From: Maea johnstoni
Taxonomy: Eukaryota > Annelida > Polychaeta > Spionida > Magelonidae
Reading direction: 5' to 3'
DNA length: 64,000 bases
NCBI GenBank assembly: GCA_963942565.1
Contig: OZ012697.1
Coordinates: 23,752,970-23,816,969, forward strand
Shown: one piece after another, positions 53,101 through 64,000 of the stretch
How the letters are laid out: each line of letters begins with the position of its first letter
Numbering within the stretch: the first letter of the stretch is position 1
Notes under the pieces: generated by a model
What the model saw: only the letters and a program-made list of their open reading frames with translations
What the model was told of the DNA's origin: nothing
Databases searched by the model: none
Translations under genes and position numbers: made by a program

Positions 53101-56100
53101 AGAAATATTGATACAGGTCAACTTCCACCATTAATTATTCATGAAAAGTGAAGGAAATGGCATGAAACACACGGATTAGTAAACACGGTTATCACAACAA
53201 AAGAAAAGTGTGTGAGGGATTCTTTTTGTAGGGCAAGTGAAAAATTTTCAGGGAAGGTAAAAGACCTAGGTTTTAAAAGTTGACGTTGAGCCCTAAATAC
53301 CTGTGTATTTTTTGTGTGATGAAGTAAATTAATTCACCTCGTTTCTTATCGACGATGTCCAGGTGTTTTGTGATTTAGCCCTCCACTTTTTCGATACAAT
53401 ACTTTATCCCAATATCGCTATATCGTATTGAGAACTGGCACCTATTCCCATAGAAAATTCCAATCTAAATACCTGTGTATTTTTCGTGTGATGAAGTAAA
53501 TTAACTCACCTTCTCCAGTATCTCCCGTTTCTTATCCACAACATCCAGATGTTTTGTGATTTCGTCCTCCACCTCTACACAGCGCTTGAGGATGTCTGAG
53601 ACTCGGGTCTGTTTCGTCAGGCAGCGTCGCTGAGTCATGTCTCGCTGGAGGTCCTGGACAGACGTCTTGAGAGTTTCGTAATTCTGAAGCACCTCCTGTG
53701 AAAAACATAGCACAATGAAATGTCAGAGACATAGTCTTAGCCAGCAGGGCGTCTTATGGATATCCAAAACTTTTAAAACACCCCTAAGAACATCCAATTT
53801 GTTTTGTAAGAAATTTCTTAAAAAGTCATTGTCAAGCATAAAATTAAATTTGTCCATCCCCATATAATTCACATGACATTGTTTATGACTATTATCAGTA
53901 TTATGCCTTATTTTGATGAATTTATACATGTTATGGTTGTAATCTGAGTATATTGTGGTCTCCCTTGAAAAAAAGGATGCCCAAAAAATTTACAATTGTC
54001 AATTTTGGGCTTCCAGCTTCTATATCCTGGATAAGACCCTGCTAAGAGATGTGGACACCCATTAGGGGTGATCACATCTCAGAGGTCTTTTCCTAATGAA
54101 AAAGATACAAATGGGAACGGGATATTTTGTTCATAAGTCAAATGCCAATATTCCATCTCCATATACTGAGGCCATAAAAGGTAAACTGTTATCTAGCTTT
54201 CTGGTGAAGTCAAATATTCTAGCTTAGTGCACTGAACCACAGAGGATAAACTGTTATCCACTTGCCCTGCCCAGGAATTGTAACTATCACCTTGTGTTCT
54301 TAATCAAACTCTTTACATAATTCAGCAAAAGCACCGTTCAAGTCCAAAAAGATGACTGTATGTCCATTGAGGCTATAGAAGGTAAACTGTTATTCATAAA
54401 TTGGAACTATCCCTTACCCTGTGTTCTTGATCAAACTCCTTACAGAATTCAGCGAAAGCGCCGTTCACGTCAAGAAAGACAACTTTATGTCCATTAAGGC
54501 CAAAGTTCCGGCGGCCATTTGTGTAGGGAAGAGGAGAAGAGACTTGAGAGGTCTTTGGAGAGGAAGATCGAGATGAAATATCCAACCTGAAGCATTAAAA
54601 GATCAAATATTCAACATTCCTTACAACATTCCGTAACATTCAATATTTTATCACCCCTCTATAGTTGGAAAATAATATGCTTCTTATTCTTAATGTATTA
54701 CCAACCTTCTTCATTTGCCATAAACAGTGTATTGTGTATTGAAAAGATTCTATCATTTGCTTAAAATTGACATTTTAGAAATTTTTCAAAAAAACTGCTG
54801 GTGTCCTAATGTGTGATTTTTGCGGGTTTGGTTGTCCGAGTGATCTTTTAGAAACCTTGCTGAGGCTCTCAATACCAAACTGTGAGGTGACTTAAGCAAT
54901 CGGTGAATATGGACCACTAGCACAGTTAACCAATACTAACATCTCACTAATTAGTGTCCATGGGACAGAGCAGATATTGGTACCATCTGGAGGGACACAT
55001 TTTTGAGAGAGTGATGCCTATAGATAAGGAAAAGGAGTGATAGCATTTACAGATGAGTGATTTTCATGTAGTTTTCAGCTTATGAACGTTATAGCCATTA
55101 GTCAGTTTTACTACCAAATTTTGGGGGTAATGTATATGTTTTCTCACCTGAGAGGAGTGGCTCCGTTAGAGCACTTTGATGAGCACCTCGATGGACTGCC
55201 AGGCAGCTCTCTTGCATAGTTACGCAGATACAACAAACCCTCCAGGCATCTGAAAATAGGAGAAGAAATCTGTGGTAATTACAGGCAAAGGAAACAGTCT
55301 TCCACCAATCATAAACCTCATCATATGGCAAACTGCAAAGTTACGCAGATATAACAAACACTCTAGGCATCTGAAAATAGGAGAAGAAATATTGGGTGAT
55401 CCAATGCAAGAGAAACAGTCTTCCACCAATCACAAGCCTGATGATATGGCATCAGAAAATAACACAGGAAATATCACAGGTAGCGGCCATCTATCAATCA
55501 CCAGCCTGGAAAATTGCACTAGAAATGACATAAGACATACGGTTTTGTTACACAGTTGTACATAAGAATGGTACTTAGGCTATGCTTTTCTGAAGGACAG
55601 ATGTGTCTAATAATTGGCCTAATTAACCTAGGGCTTACTATATAACTGCCAAATGATCCTAGACATTGCCATATAACTACCACATACTAATCATGAAGAT
55701 CTGTGGCGGATGGTGGAGGAGAGGTTGCAAAAGTCAACCACGGGTCTAGCAAGGGTCAACTACTGATAAGCAGTGTTCGGAATCGGTCACAATTTTCAAG
55801 ATCGATCATCGGTCCATCTGAACGACCGATGATCGATTAATAATCAAAGTTGTATGTGCGCAGTTTTCCTTTGGTAGTCTTGGCTTGTTCAAGGGTTCTT
55901 TGCTCCATTTCTGTAAAGGAGTTAAACTAACTCTCTTTGAATACCCCTTGAACACCTTAGTTTTACTTGTTACAGTACTGCTTGATATTAATTAAGATTG
56001 TGCAGGCTTAAGTGATGTCTCTCACATGAACAAAAGGATGTTTCTAGATACAATTTATTTTTAAAAAAAACTTTTAGAATAATCGATCTTATAAAATTGC

Positions 56101-59100
56101 AATCGATCATCAAAATCAGAGGTCGAATGAGCGATTAATCGGTATGTCCGATTAATCGGACGATCCCTACTGATAAGTGATAGGATTGGAAATTGAAACC
56201 AACTTCTTTCTGCCATTGGTCGTGTGGTGCATTGTAGCATATTGGTTTTGTTAAAAAAACAATTTGGTAGGGTTTCTTACTTGGCAAACTCTGTCTTGAA
56301 GTCAGTGTTGATCTGACTGTTCTGTGTGGGCTGTAGAGGAGGGTGTCCTTTAGCTATGTCGCTCAGTCGATCCATCAACATCTGAAAAATAAACAACAAA
56401 TAATACAAAATATAGATTTTGTTTATCGTCATTTTTTCTGTCATATTAAGGCTTAATCGTATCAAGCCAGCGGTTAAAATATACACAAAAGTTTGCACAT
56501 AAGTGATATGAAATTGTCTTAGACAGACATTTAGCTTTATACTTAGGGACCCAACTATGGCCAGATGTAGTTTTGACCCAAATGCAAAGTAGAGGACAAA
56601 GTAGCTCAGTTGGTTAGGTGTCAGACTAGTGATCAGAGGGTCGCTGGTTCGATTCCTGGCCACTTCGGGCACTTTGGTCGTTCTTGGGCAAAACAGTTTA
56701 TTCCATATTGCTTCAGTCTACCCAGCTGCAAAATGGGTACCTAGCATAAATAAGGCAGTGCTTAGAGTGTGTGCACTATATGCTGCCAGTTGCTCTGGAA
56801 TATCCCCCGGGGGATTGAAATGGTTTCTGTATGTACAGTGCCTGCTAGGGGAGGAAGGTCGTGTGAGCACTTCGGTGGATACAAGACTATAAACCGAATA
56901 CTTTTACCTTTAGAGGCACACCTCAGTGCACAGAAGCAGGTGTATTGCTATTTATAGCGTCATTACCTAAGAAACTGTCTCTTTCAAAAAGTCCCAAAAT
57001 TACCTTAAAGATAAAGAAAAGGTTACCAAAACCTAATCAATTCATCTAATTGCCATAGAAAAGGATCCCTGAGTACTGTAAAACTGGTAATGATTGCATG
57101 ATTTTAATTATTGCGTTTTAATGCGAATGCACGAGGACGCAATAATTAAAACACGCATAAATCTGTCCCTTCTGTTTCCCTTCTGTTTATTGGTGGAGAT
57201 TCGCATTAATTAAAACACGCATAAAAGAGAAAATGAAAAAAACGCAATATTTACTACACGCAAACATTACCAGTTTTACAGTATTTGAAAAGATTTTACT
57301 GAACAGCCTTTGAGATATCTTGCAGACAGTTTAGTCTGTTCCAGAATAGGAATTTTGGACCCAAAACATCCAATTATGACCATAAATATAATCATATCAG
57401 TTCATGTGGGCGCCACAAGAAAGGATCCCTGAAAATTTGAAAGGGTTTCATTGAACGGTTTTGAGATATCTTGCAAACAAGTCTGAATGCCAATGCCGAC
57501 AGAAACTATGCTAAAAAACAATGTCTCCCCTTATAGGAGGAGAGATAATTACTAAATTCCATTCTGGGTACTGGGTTGACCTTTGGTGTTGTTACTTACG
57601 TAGCCAAGTGAGAGGAATTCTAGCTTGTTGGCAGAGTTACTAAATGCCGTACTGGACACCAGGTGGAGCTGTAGTGTTACTTACGTAACCAAGGGAGAGG
57701 AATTCTAGCTTGTTGGCAGAGTTACTAAATGCCGTACTGGACACCAGGTGGAGCTGTAGTGTTACTTACGTAACCAAGGGAGAGGAATTCTAGCTTGTTG
57801 GCAGAGTTACTAAATGCCGTACTGGACACCAGGTGGAGCTGTAGTGTTACTTACGTAGCCAAGTGAGAGGAATTCTAGCTTGTTGGCAGAGTTACTAAAT
57901 GCCGTACTGGACACCAGGTGGAGCTGTAGTGTTACTTATGTAGCCAAGTGAGAGGAATTCTAGCTTGTTGGCAGAGTTACTAAATGCCGTACTGGACACC
58001 AGGTGGAGCTGTAGTGTTACTTACGTAGCCAAGTGAGAGGAATTCTAGCTTGTTGGCAGAGTTACTAAATGCCATACTGGACACCAGGTGGAGCTGCAGT
58101 GTTGGCAGGAGGGAGTTTAACTGAAGAAGCTGATCCTTGAAGATGGCCTCCTTCTCTTGAAACTGACTGAAGTGTACACAAATCAGCATGGATTGAATGA
58201 CAAATATTCTCAACAAAATTATTTTCACAAAAAAGCAAAATTATGGAATGCATCAAATAATGACTTATTTGTAAATATATTCAAATATAGAAATTTTAGC
58301 AATTTTCTCTGATTTGCAGTGGTAGTATTCATTACACAGGATCTTAGCCAGCGAGTTGCCTGGACATCATTTGAAAACCCACACTCATGAAAACCATACC
58401 AAGACACTCCAAGTTCTGCATCTTGGTCTGGAACCTTTTAAATATTCTCTTTCATGCAAATGATTTGAATTATCATTTGCTACAATGTAAAATACCAAGA
58501 CACTATTTAACCCATTCATGCCTGGATATCTCTTTGACAGATGTCGTGCGGACAGCAGACTTATGATACTTTAATCAATTATAGATTCACAAAATACAAG
58601 AAGGAAAATTGTCGGTTGCGTTCGGGTGATTGATACTCCTCAAATATTCGTGCAAAAATGCTTAAGTCAGAAAGATTAACCAAAATAGGCAGGGCATCTT
58701 TGGCCGCTGCATGCATAAATAAAGTGGACTTTCTCAATAAGTCAAAGACAAATCTGATTAAAATTTAGACATGTTGTGGTCACCCCGAAAAATGAGACAC
58801 CGTACTCTTTCATTGTATTCATTTTGAACACCACCTCTAAGGCCTTGTTATCATTATATGATATAAAGTACATGAAAATTACCTGTCCACGTTGGCCAGA
58901 AGGCTCTCTTTCTTCTGCGTGATTCTCTCGAGCATGGCAGTACAGAGCAGCGTAATGGCAGTCTTCTCCTGCTCGGAGTTTTGTTTAATCTCCTCCAGCA
59001 GCGCGCGGAGATGGATTATTCCGTCACGCACAGAGTTCTGCAACTCCCGGATGGACTGCAGAGAAAAATGGCGCCAATAATACATACAAGCTTTTATTTG

Positions 59101-61702
59101 AAGGATTTCACAAAAATCGTTCAGTAATAGTTTTTACAAATCTTTCTTAATAAGTCATAGACAATAACCATCTATAGATGCTTTAGATGCTTTCCTGTGA
59201 AATGGACAGAGAGTATAGGAGAGAAAAGTAAAATCGAGGCATAAAAACCTGACGACTCCCAACACTAGGTACACAGCTACTTACCTGGACTGATTGGTCT
59301 AGCTTCTGGCATCCCTGATTATAGGCAGTGTCAAGGTCAACACAGTGGGCTCGGTCCTCACTGAAAACAATAGATTTAAAATTTAAGATATTCTTTTATA
59401 AAATGAGATATGCAATATGATAGATAATATAGAAAATATGGAATATTGTAATATATTGGAGAGTTTGTGCAATATATGCTAGCCTTAGCCAGCAGGGAGT
59501 CATTCAAACCCTTAAAAATAGCACATTAGGACACAAATTATTTAGGTCAGGAATTTCTAAAAATGTCAATTTCAGGCAAATTATTTAAAATGTGTGCTTC
59601 AATGTGAAGACATAATGTAAAGGTAGAAATGATTTTATTAATAAGTAGTTACATGCTATCATGGTCGTAATAGTATCCCTTAAAATATTGGACACCAAAA
59701 AATCATCTTCATAATGCCCCATTCTAGGCACCCACTTCCACTTATAAAACCACAATTTTTGACTTTTTCTACTATTAGGTGTGGTTGGAGAACACTTATG
59801 CCTAAAGAAATAATTGTTTGTTTCCTGTAACAGTCTGAAAAAGGGTTCATAGTAGAGAAATTTCCATTTAGGATTATTTGGATTTTTTTTTCACAAAATG
59901 TGTTTCATGCATGTTTCATGTTGATTAGGAGTTGGAAGGGCGGAAAACTTTAGAGTAGGGATTTTTTTGAGTAATAACTTGTTAGGGTAGTGTTACAGGA
60001 AACTAACTAACTTTTAGGCTTCATTTCTGACCTGTCACAATTTGATAGGATGAGACTTACGTGTCTGTGTCTCTGAAGCAGTTGATACATTGCATTGTTT
60101 TCTTCTCCGTGGAGAACATGATGTACGGCTCGTGGTGTTGTGCTGAAAATGAGCGAAAAGAGAGGGAAAGTTGAATATTTAGCCATTCATGTCTGCAGCA
60201 GCCAATAAGGCCAGACTATATTGGCGATATTCTACAAGGAGAAATATTCACCACAGTTCAACCTGCAATAATTTCAAGAGGAGTATGAATGGGTTGATCC
60301 TAGGGTTGGGAATCGGTTGCAATTTCATGATCGATAATCAGTTACAGCCAACTGATCGATTATCGATCATAATCAGTTCATCGCACTTTTGCAGTAATTG
60401 GGTACTAGAGGTCTAGAGCCTAATAATAAGTGATAGTGCATGACAATTACTTGATATTAGCACCTACCTTAACTTCGTTTTGAAGTGTTTTTGGAGCTTA
60501 ATTTCATAGCAAGAAAGCTGACAACTTGTCTATCATTTAGTTCTATAATTGCCACTAGGTGTCACCTTTTCCGATTATTATCGATTGCCAGTTTCGTAAT
60601 CGATTAATCAGAATCAGAGGTGTAAACGATTGATTATAATCGATGATCGTCCCAACACTAGTTGATCCATTTGCATCTAATTTGCACAATGCTGAGATTA
60701 CCATAGCATGTGAAAAATAACTCAAGGGGCAATGTTGAAGTCCAAATTAACATCTCCGTTCAGTCAGATATTTCTTTAAAAAAAAAGAAGTATTTTTTAA
60801 CAGGACTTTTTAAAATGTGACCATGTGTACATTCTGGATGAGGTTGGTTTAACTATATAATAGATATAACAATCAAATACAGTACGATGAAAAAACTGAT
60901 AAAATGCATTTGTACTATTGAAATAACTAAAACATATTGAATTGATAAAAAACTGTATAAACCTTAAAGATAAACCATAACCAAAATAACAAAAATAAAC
61001 ATGTTTATTGTTATATGAATGTATTGCATAAAAAAATTTGAAATGCCAATTTTTTTCAAGAAACCCGAATTTCGAAACATTCATGACCAAAATTCTGGCT
61101 ATGTCATAAGTTAAAGAGATCAACGTGAGTGAGATCCTTACCACAGCTCTTATGTATATCTTTGGTTCTCCGGGAGAGCGTGACTATTTCGTGTTTCATG
61201 AACATCTTGGCTTTGTGTGTTTCATCTCGGCATGTAGCACAGAGAGGCTGAGAACAGGTGTTGCAGAAAAACATCTTGGTATGAAGCTAGGAAAGAAAAC
61301 ATATATCACCATTTTATAATATAAAACAATTTTATCATCGTATTTGTGACTTTAATCATTGCTTTAATACTTCTAAATTTGTATGAAGCTCGAAAAGAAA
61401 AGATATATCACCATTTTAAAATATAAAACAATTTTATCATTGTATGCGTGACTTTAATCATCACTTTGATATTAGATCAAGTAAGATGTCTCAATCTAAA
61501 CACAAATCTTTAAACACATTTAAGCTCTATCTTTAGCCATTCTAGCCCTGGAGTTGCCTTGGGTTTCGATCTCAAATCTTGTGAACACACCTCATCACAG
61601 TTGGCACATTGTATTTTCTCTTCTATTGAAGACTCAACTAGAAATTTGAGAAGGACATCTTCTTGGGGCAAATTGGCTCCGTCTAATAGTGCTGTGGACC
61701 CG
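49351..61702 (-). CDS. RNF207: RNF207-like protein, 14 coding exons in window, 5' end beyond the edge
   Basis: Fourteen exons on the minus strand join in phase with GT...AG introns and follow vertebrate RNF207 in order: linker (LLKFLVESS, CANCDE), first B-box-like zinc region (FFCNTCSQPLCATCRDETH), second B-box-like region (HHEPYIMFSTEKKTMQCINC), AHCVDLDTAY, a coiled coil (RELQNSVRDG...), FKDQLLQLNSLLPTLQLHL, ANKLEFLSLGY, MLMDRLSDI, a Ser-rich spacer, a second coiled coil and AITKKLAPFVKSIAEV. RNF207 is a RING/B-box protein; in vertebrates it acts in heart muscle on the hERG potassium channel with HSP70. The RING finger must lie in an exon beyond 64000. The last exon is long, acidic/basic and low complexity, unlike vertebrate RNF207. 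Introns hold many MITEs and a SINE. Confidence 0.9.
50689..50781 (-). CDS. RNF207: RNF207-like exon (LGDLCHIADQ)
   Basis: Acceptor TTGTAG and donor GTAATT. 93 bp, starting in phase 2 and ending in phase 2. Encodes LGDLCHIADQEDQMHQLLEQ. Confidence 0.85.
51174..51386. mobile_element. piggyBac-like MITE in an RNF207-like intron
   Basis: Left end CCCATTCATGCC, right end GGCATGAATGGG then TTAA (51387-51390). A second partial copy starts at once with CCCATTCATGCC. The left flank is TCAA, one change from TTAA. Confidence 0.6.
51552..51669 (-). CDS. RNF207: RNF207-like exon (AITKKLAPFVKSIAEV)
   Basis: 118 bp, acceptor ATTTCAG and donor GTAAGT. Encodes FNELLRIKEEQ and AITKKLAPFVKSIAEVTER, which aligns with ITKQITPYVRSIAKVKER of vertebrate RNF207. 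Confidence 0.9.
52208..52259 (-). CDS. RNF207: RNF207-like exon (HWEETCTRVAQEQEIYQ)
   Basis: 52 bp, acceptor TCTCAG and donor GTTAGT. Short, but its match to the vertebrate EIWEEAYQRVANEQEIYE segment is clear. Confidence 0.9.
52558..52867. mobile_element. TIR repeat with AATAGGG-TGG ends, intronic
   Basis: AATAGGGATTGGCAC at the left and GTACCACCCCTATT at the right, with ATATCGTATCG-type words inside. A fragment of the same family lies near 53390-53450. Confidence 0.55.
52893..52999. mobile_element. Small TIR repeat, GGGCTCGAC family, intronic
   Basis: GGGCTCGACGTTAAG at the left and AATGTCGAGCCC at the right, only about 107 bp apart, with GGGCAGGTAAA inside. Confidence 0.6.
53510..53695 (-). 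CDS. RNF207: RNF207-like exon, coiled coil (LQNYETLKTSVQDLQRD)
   Basis: 186 bp, acceptor TCACAG and donor GTGAGT. 62 codons in phase 0. Amphipathic helix-forming sequence with heptad-like spacing. A decayed partial copy lies downstream at about 53320-53400. Confidence 0.9.
53733..54040. mobile_element. MITE with GTCTTAGCCAG ends, copy 2, intronic
   Basis: Left end GTCTTAGCCAGCAGGG, right end CCTGGATAAGACCCTGC. It is similar over its length to 44994-45301. Confidence 0.65.
54418..54586 (-). CDS. RNF207: RNF207-like exon (Ser-rich, FAEFCKEFDQEHR)
   Basis: 169 bp, acceptor CTTCAG and donor GTAAGG. Encodes DISSRSSSPKTSQVSS and VVFLDVNGAFAEFCKEFDQE, the latter matching KVLLAEGENTPFAEHCRHYED. A decayed copy of its 3' part lies at about 54270-54370. 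Confidence 0.88.
55148..55249 (-). CDS. RNF207: RNF207-like exon (CLEGLLYLRNYARELPG)
   Basis: 102 bp, acceptor TTTCAG and donor GTGAGA, in phase with both neighbours. A partial duplicate with its own acceptor-like TTTCAG lies at about 55335-55366. Confidence 0.88.
55770..56170. mobile_element. TIR repeat with GGAATCGGT/CGATC words, copy 1, intronic
   Basis: Begins GTGTTCGGAATCGGTC and ends AATCGGACGATCCC, with ATCGATCAT words inside. A relative lies at 60303-60661. Confidence 0.5.
56281..56381 (-). CDS. RNF207: RNF207-like exon (MLMDRLSDIAKGHPPL)
   Basis: 101 bp, acceptor TTTCAG and donor GTAAGA. Encodes LMDRLSDI and INTDFKTEFAK, matching ELMERLQGI and ASDHRAEFAR of vertebrate RNF207. Confidence 0.9.
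56601..56945 (+). mobile_element. tRNA-derived SINE with conserved-looking core, intronic
   Basis: Starts GTAGCTCAGTTGGTTAGG (A-box), with B-box GGTTCGATTCC at 56646-56656. Then a core with TCTACCCAGCTGC and AAATGGGTACCT follows, resembling the central domains shared by several animal SINE families. It is antisense to the host gene. Confidence 0.7.
57076..57281. mobile_element. Mariner-like MITE with CTGTAAAACTGGTAATG ends, intronic
   Basis: Perfect 17-bp inverted ends and TA on both sides (57074-57075 and 57282-57283). The interior has repeated AATTAAAACACGCATAAA. Confidence 0.85.
57591..58100 (-). repeat. 85-bp tandem array spanning an exon end and its 5' splice site
   Basis: Six units start at 57591, 57676, 57761, 57846, 57931 and 58016. 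Each holds 69 nt of RNF207-like exon 3' end and GTAAGTAACACTACAG. The unit at 58016 is the real exon end. In five of the six units the donor GTAAGT is intact; in the unit at 57931 it reads ATAAGT. Confidence 0.9.
58025..58166 (-). CDS. RNF207: RNF207-like exon (LLPTLQLHLVSS, ANKLEFLSLGY)
   Basis: 142 bp, acceptor CTTCAG and donor GTAAGT. Phase with the preceding exon gives SQFQEKEAIFKDQL. Its last 69 nt and donor are the first unit of the 85-bp tandem array at 57591-58100. Confidence 0.9.
58883..59055 (-). CDS. RNF207: RNF207-like exon, coiled coil (RELQNSVRDGIIHL)
   Basis: 173 bp, acceptor CTGCAG and donor GTAATT. Encodes RALLEEIKQNSEQEKTAITL and ERITQKKESLLANVD, with heptad-like Leu/Ile spacing. 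Confidence 0.9.
59285..59360 (-). CDS. RNF207: RNF207-like exon (DRAHCVDLDTAYNQG)
   Basis: 76 bp, acceptor TTTCAG and donor GTAAGT. Nearly identical in pattern to RAHCVDLESAYVQGC of vertebrate RNF207. The Cys and His complete the second B-box. Confidence 0.92.
59482..59740. mobile_element. MITE with CTTAGCCAG end, copy 3, decayed, intronic
   Basis: Begins CCTTAGCCAGCAGGGAG and follows the same order as 44994-45301, but the right end is worn. Confidence 0.5.
59799..60020. mobile_element. PIF/Harbinger-like MITE, copy 5, intronic
   Basis: TGCCTAAAGAAA at the left and ACTTTTAGGC at the right, with TTGTTTGTTTCCTGTAAC inside the left arm. The most diverged copy; the flanks TTA and TCA no longer match. 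Confidence 0.65.
60061..60142 (-). CDS. RNF207: RNF207-like exon (HHEPYIMFSTEKKTMQCINCF)
   Basis: 82 bp, acceptor TTTCAG and donor GTAAGT. Carries HEPYIMFST and CINCFRD, the core of the B-box zinc site. Confidence 0.92.
60303..60661. mobile_element. TIR repeat with GGGAATCGG/CGATC words, copy 2, intronic
   Basis: Begins GGGTTGGGAATCGGTTGC and ends GATCGTCCCAACACTAG. The outer CAACAC/GTTGGG words pair in inverse. Confidence 0.55.
61142..61286 (-). CDS. RNF207: RNF207-like exon (FFCNTCSQPLCATCRDETH)
   Basis: 145 bp, acceptor ending CTAG and donor GTAAGG. Four Cys and the following His of a B-box-type zinc site, then MFMKHEIVTLSRRTKDI, matching MFARHDIVALGQRSRDV. Confidence 0.92.
61591..61702 (-). 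CDS. RNF207: RNF207-like exon (LLKFLVESS, CANCDE), first in window
   Basis: 112 bp, acceptor TTTCAG and donor GTGTGT. Encodes the linker after the RING (ANLPQEDVLLKFLVESS) and the CANCDE motif. It starts in the middle of a codon, so at least one more coding exon lies upstream, probably beyond 64000. Confidence 0.88.
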
Positions 61703-61861
61703 CTGAAACATACAGAGAAACTCAACTTTAATTACATATCAATAATAAAATCAAATTATATTGAAAAAACATTAAGAAAATAAATGAAACTGATTATGAA
61801 AACCATAATAAACATCGAGGTCAAGGGAATGAAATTGGTTCTATTTAAGAGTAATATGAAA

Positions 61862-62525
<664 letters not shown>

Positions 62526-62680
62526 TATATATGTGAGTGCACATATACAAATTATACTATGCAAAATGAAAACATTTTAATGTAAGCCACAATAAAACTA
62601 CACAGTAGGTAAGCAGGAAAATTGTTTTGATTTTCATCACTATTTTTGTTATATCAAGACCAAATTGTGATTATGCATTA

Positions 62681-62765
62681 CAGGTGAACATGGATATGAC
62701 AGACTCAATGGGACCAGGAAAATTGGTCCGTCATATGCAAAATCCGTTGTATACATATGATAGTC
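62681..62765. mobile_element. Mariner-like palindromic MITE, truncated copy 4
   Basis: Begins CAGGTGAACATGGATATGAC after TA and matches the left half of the copy at 43480. The right half is missing. Confidence 0.75.
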
Positions 62766-64000
62766 CGTGGGCTAGGTAGGGTTACCGTAGCACCCCCCTC
62801 AGTACTCTACTACTTGGTTACTGCCTTATAGAACTGGACAAGCCGCATCTAATGAAGCATGTTAACATTGCATAAACTCATTTGGACTCCGCGTTTTGGG
62901 GCATTTTCACCCGAAAATGGCTAAAAACGAGTGATATTTGTAATTTCTTCATAGAAAATTCATTTTTCGTAACTAAAGCTCCAGATGTTGTACATATATA
63001 CTTATGGCGATGGAGATTAACCCCAAATATGAGTTTACTGTTGAAATGACCCCTGGCAGATTTATCGGCAGTTTTTGACCGGAAATTCACCAAAAAACGG
63101 CTATTTTTGTAGTAAATCATATTTTCTCAGCTCAGCCACAACCCCAAGGTGCATGTTAACATTGGTTTAGTGTATTAAAAAACTGCCCCTGGATCTGTTG
63201 AACACATTGGATAGTGTTAACAAGGTAGCAATTCAGTCTGAGCGTGATTTTTTGTGGACTTTCTTTTCCGCCTACCTCTATATCAGAAATAACCAAATAA
63301 TAACTTAAAATGATAAAAAAAAAAAATTTTTAAATCAGAAGTGGCAATTTAATACATGTTTGATAGCTGAAATAGTTTGAATATGGTATAAACATATGGG
63401 GTCATGAAAATGAATTGCCCAGTTGTCCGGGACAACCAAATTTTAACAAAATTTGCTTCACATCAAGTTTCGAGCTTGGAAACAGAGTTCTGAATGGAAA
63501 CCTTACTACTGAAAGGTATTTAACCTCTCATATTAGAATGTAGTTGCCCTACAATTGATATTAGTCTTAGTGGGATACATATCAATTGTTTTAGGTCAGC
63601 TCACACCTATTTAAAAGCTATTCTAGGAAGCCAGCCAATATACTTTTACTATGATACATGCAAAAATGCAATACTAGGGTTTGTACTAACTTGGCTAGTA
63701 GATCAGGAATCACTATAGTTAGATGGGACTTAACAGTGTGGTTTTCAAGTAGTCAGGGACCACTAAATGTTACGAAATGTTACTGAATTTGGCTTCATAA
63801 CCATATTTGGTGTTAGAATTTTAAGTATTCTTAAGAAGGTGATCCTGGGTATAATATTACACTTCTTGTGATAGGATGCTAGTTTTCTATAGCTTCAACT
63901 GTCACTTCCTTAATGTTTTTAGTCATTTTACTTGGGTTATAGGGATCTCTAGGTATAAGGAGAACATAGGACTTGTGTGTACTGTAAGTACTGTAATGGT
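62766..64000. other. No exon seen; probably intron or upstream of the RNF207-like gene
   Basis: I looked on the minus strand for the RING exon expected here and found none. ACGGCTATTTTTGTA and ATGGCTAAAAACGAG words near 62920 and 63090 are similar and inverted, which suggests a decayed repeat. Confidence 0.4.

Overview
The window reads as nuclear DNA of an animal, most likely a marine invertebrate. Genes are split by spliceosomal introns with GT...AG ends, intergenic DNA is AT-rich, and most of the sequence is transposable elements (BEL/Pao, Gypsy-like, L1/Tx1-like and Jockey-like LINEs, Helitron, PIF/Harbinger, mariner-like and piggyBac-like MITEs, tRNA-derived SINEs). I cannot name the species; a mollusc or other lophotrochozoan would fit, but that is inference.

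Layout. 1-10 kb: short interspersed repeats and a long tandem array of a 67-bp tRNA-like unit (5.3-7.0 kb). 10.2-10.4 kb: one probable coding exon of an unidentified host gene. 11.2-14.5 kb: a palindrome-rich foldback element with a 2.5-kb L1-like LINE inserted in it, itself hit by a MITE. 16.8-24.2 kb: a 6.4-kb LINE with two long intact ORFs, flanked by a perfect 477-bp direct repeat. 25.4-31.6 kb: a whole-looking BEL/Pao element with identical LTRs. 32.6-33.1 kb: a Jockey-like LINE fragment. 33.4-39.3 kb: a broken zinc-finger/TatD sequence interrupted by a Gypsy-like LTR element that carries its own PHD-finger ORF and zinc-finger/TatD ORF. 39.5-40.6 kb: a decayed Helitron helicase. 41-49 kb: MITEs, a SINE, a TIR element and a 102-bp satellite. 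49.35-61.7 kb: 14 consecutive coding exons on the minus strand of an RNF207-like gene whose first exon(s), with the RING finger, lie beyond the right edge.

The most striking theme is one protein architecture, a disordered N-terminus, a paired Cys/His zinc finger, a helical linker and a TatD-nuclease-like domain, seen three times within about 22 kb in different settings. It is ORF1 of the L1-like LINE, where the metal-binding residues are lost. It is cargo near the 3' end of a Gypsy-like LTR element, where they are kept. It is also the sequence into which that LTR element inserted. This suggests a protein family that has been taken up by unrelated retroelements.

Other points of note are the 477-bp duplication around the LINE, far longer than a usual target-site duplication; a primer-binding region in the LTR element that matches about 50 nt of a tRNA-Ser 3' half including CCA; and an 85-bp tandem array in the RNF207-like gene that multiplies an exon end together with its 5' splice site.
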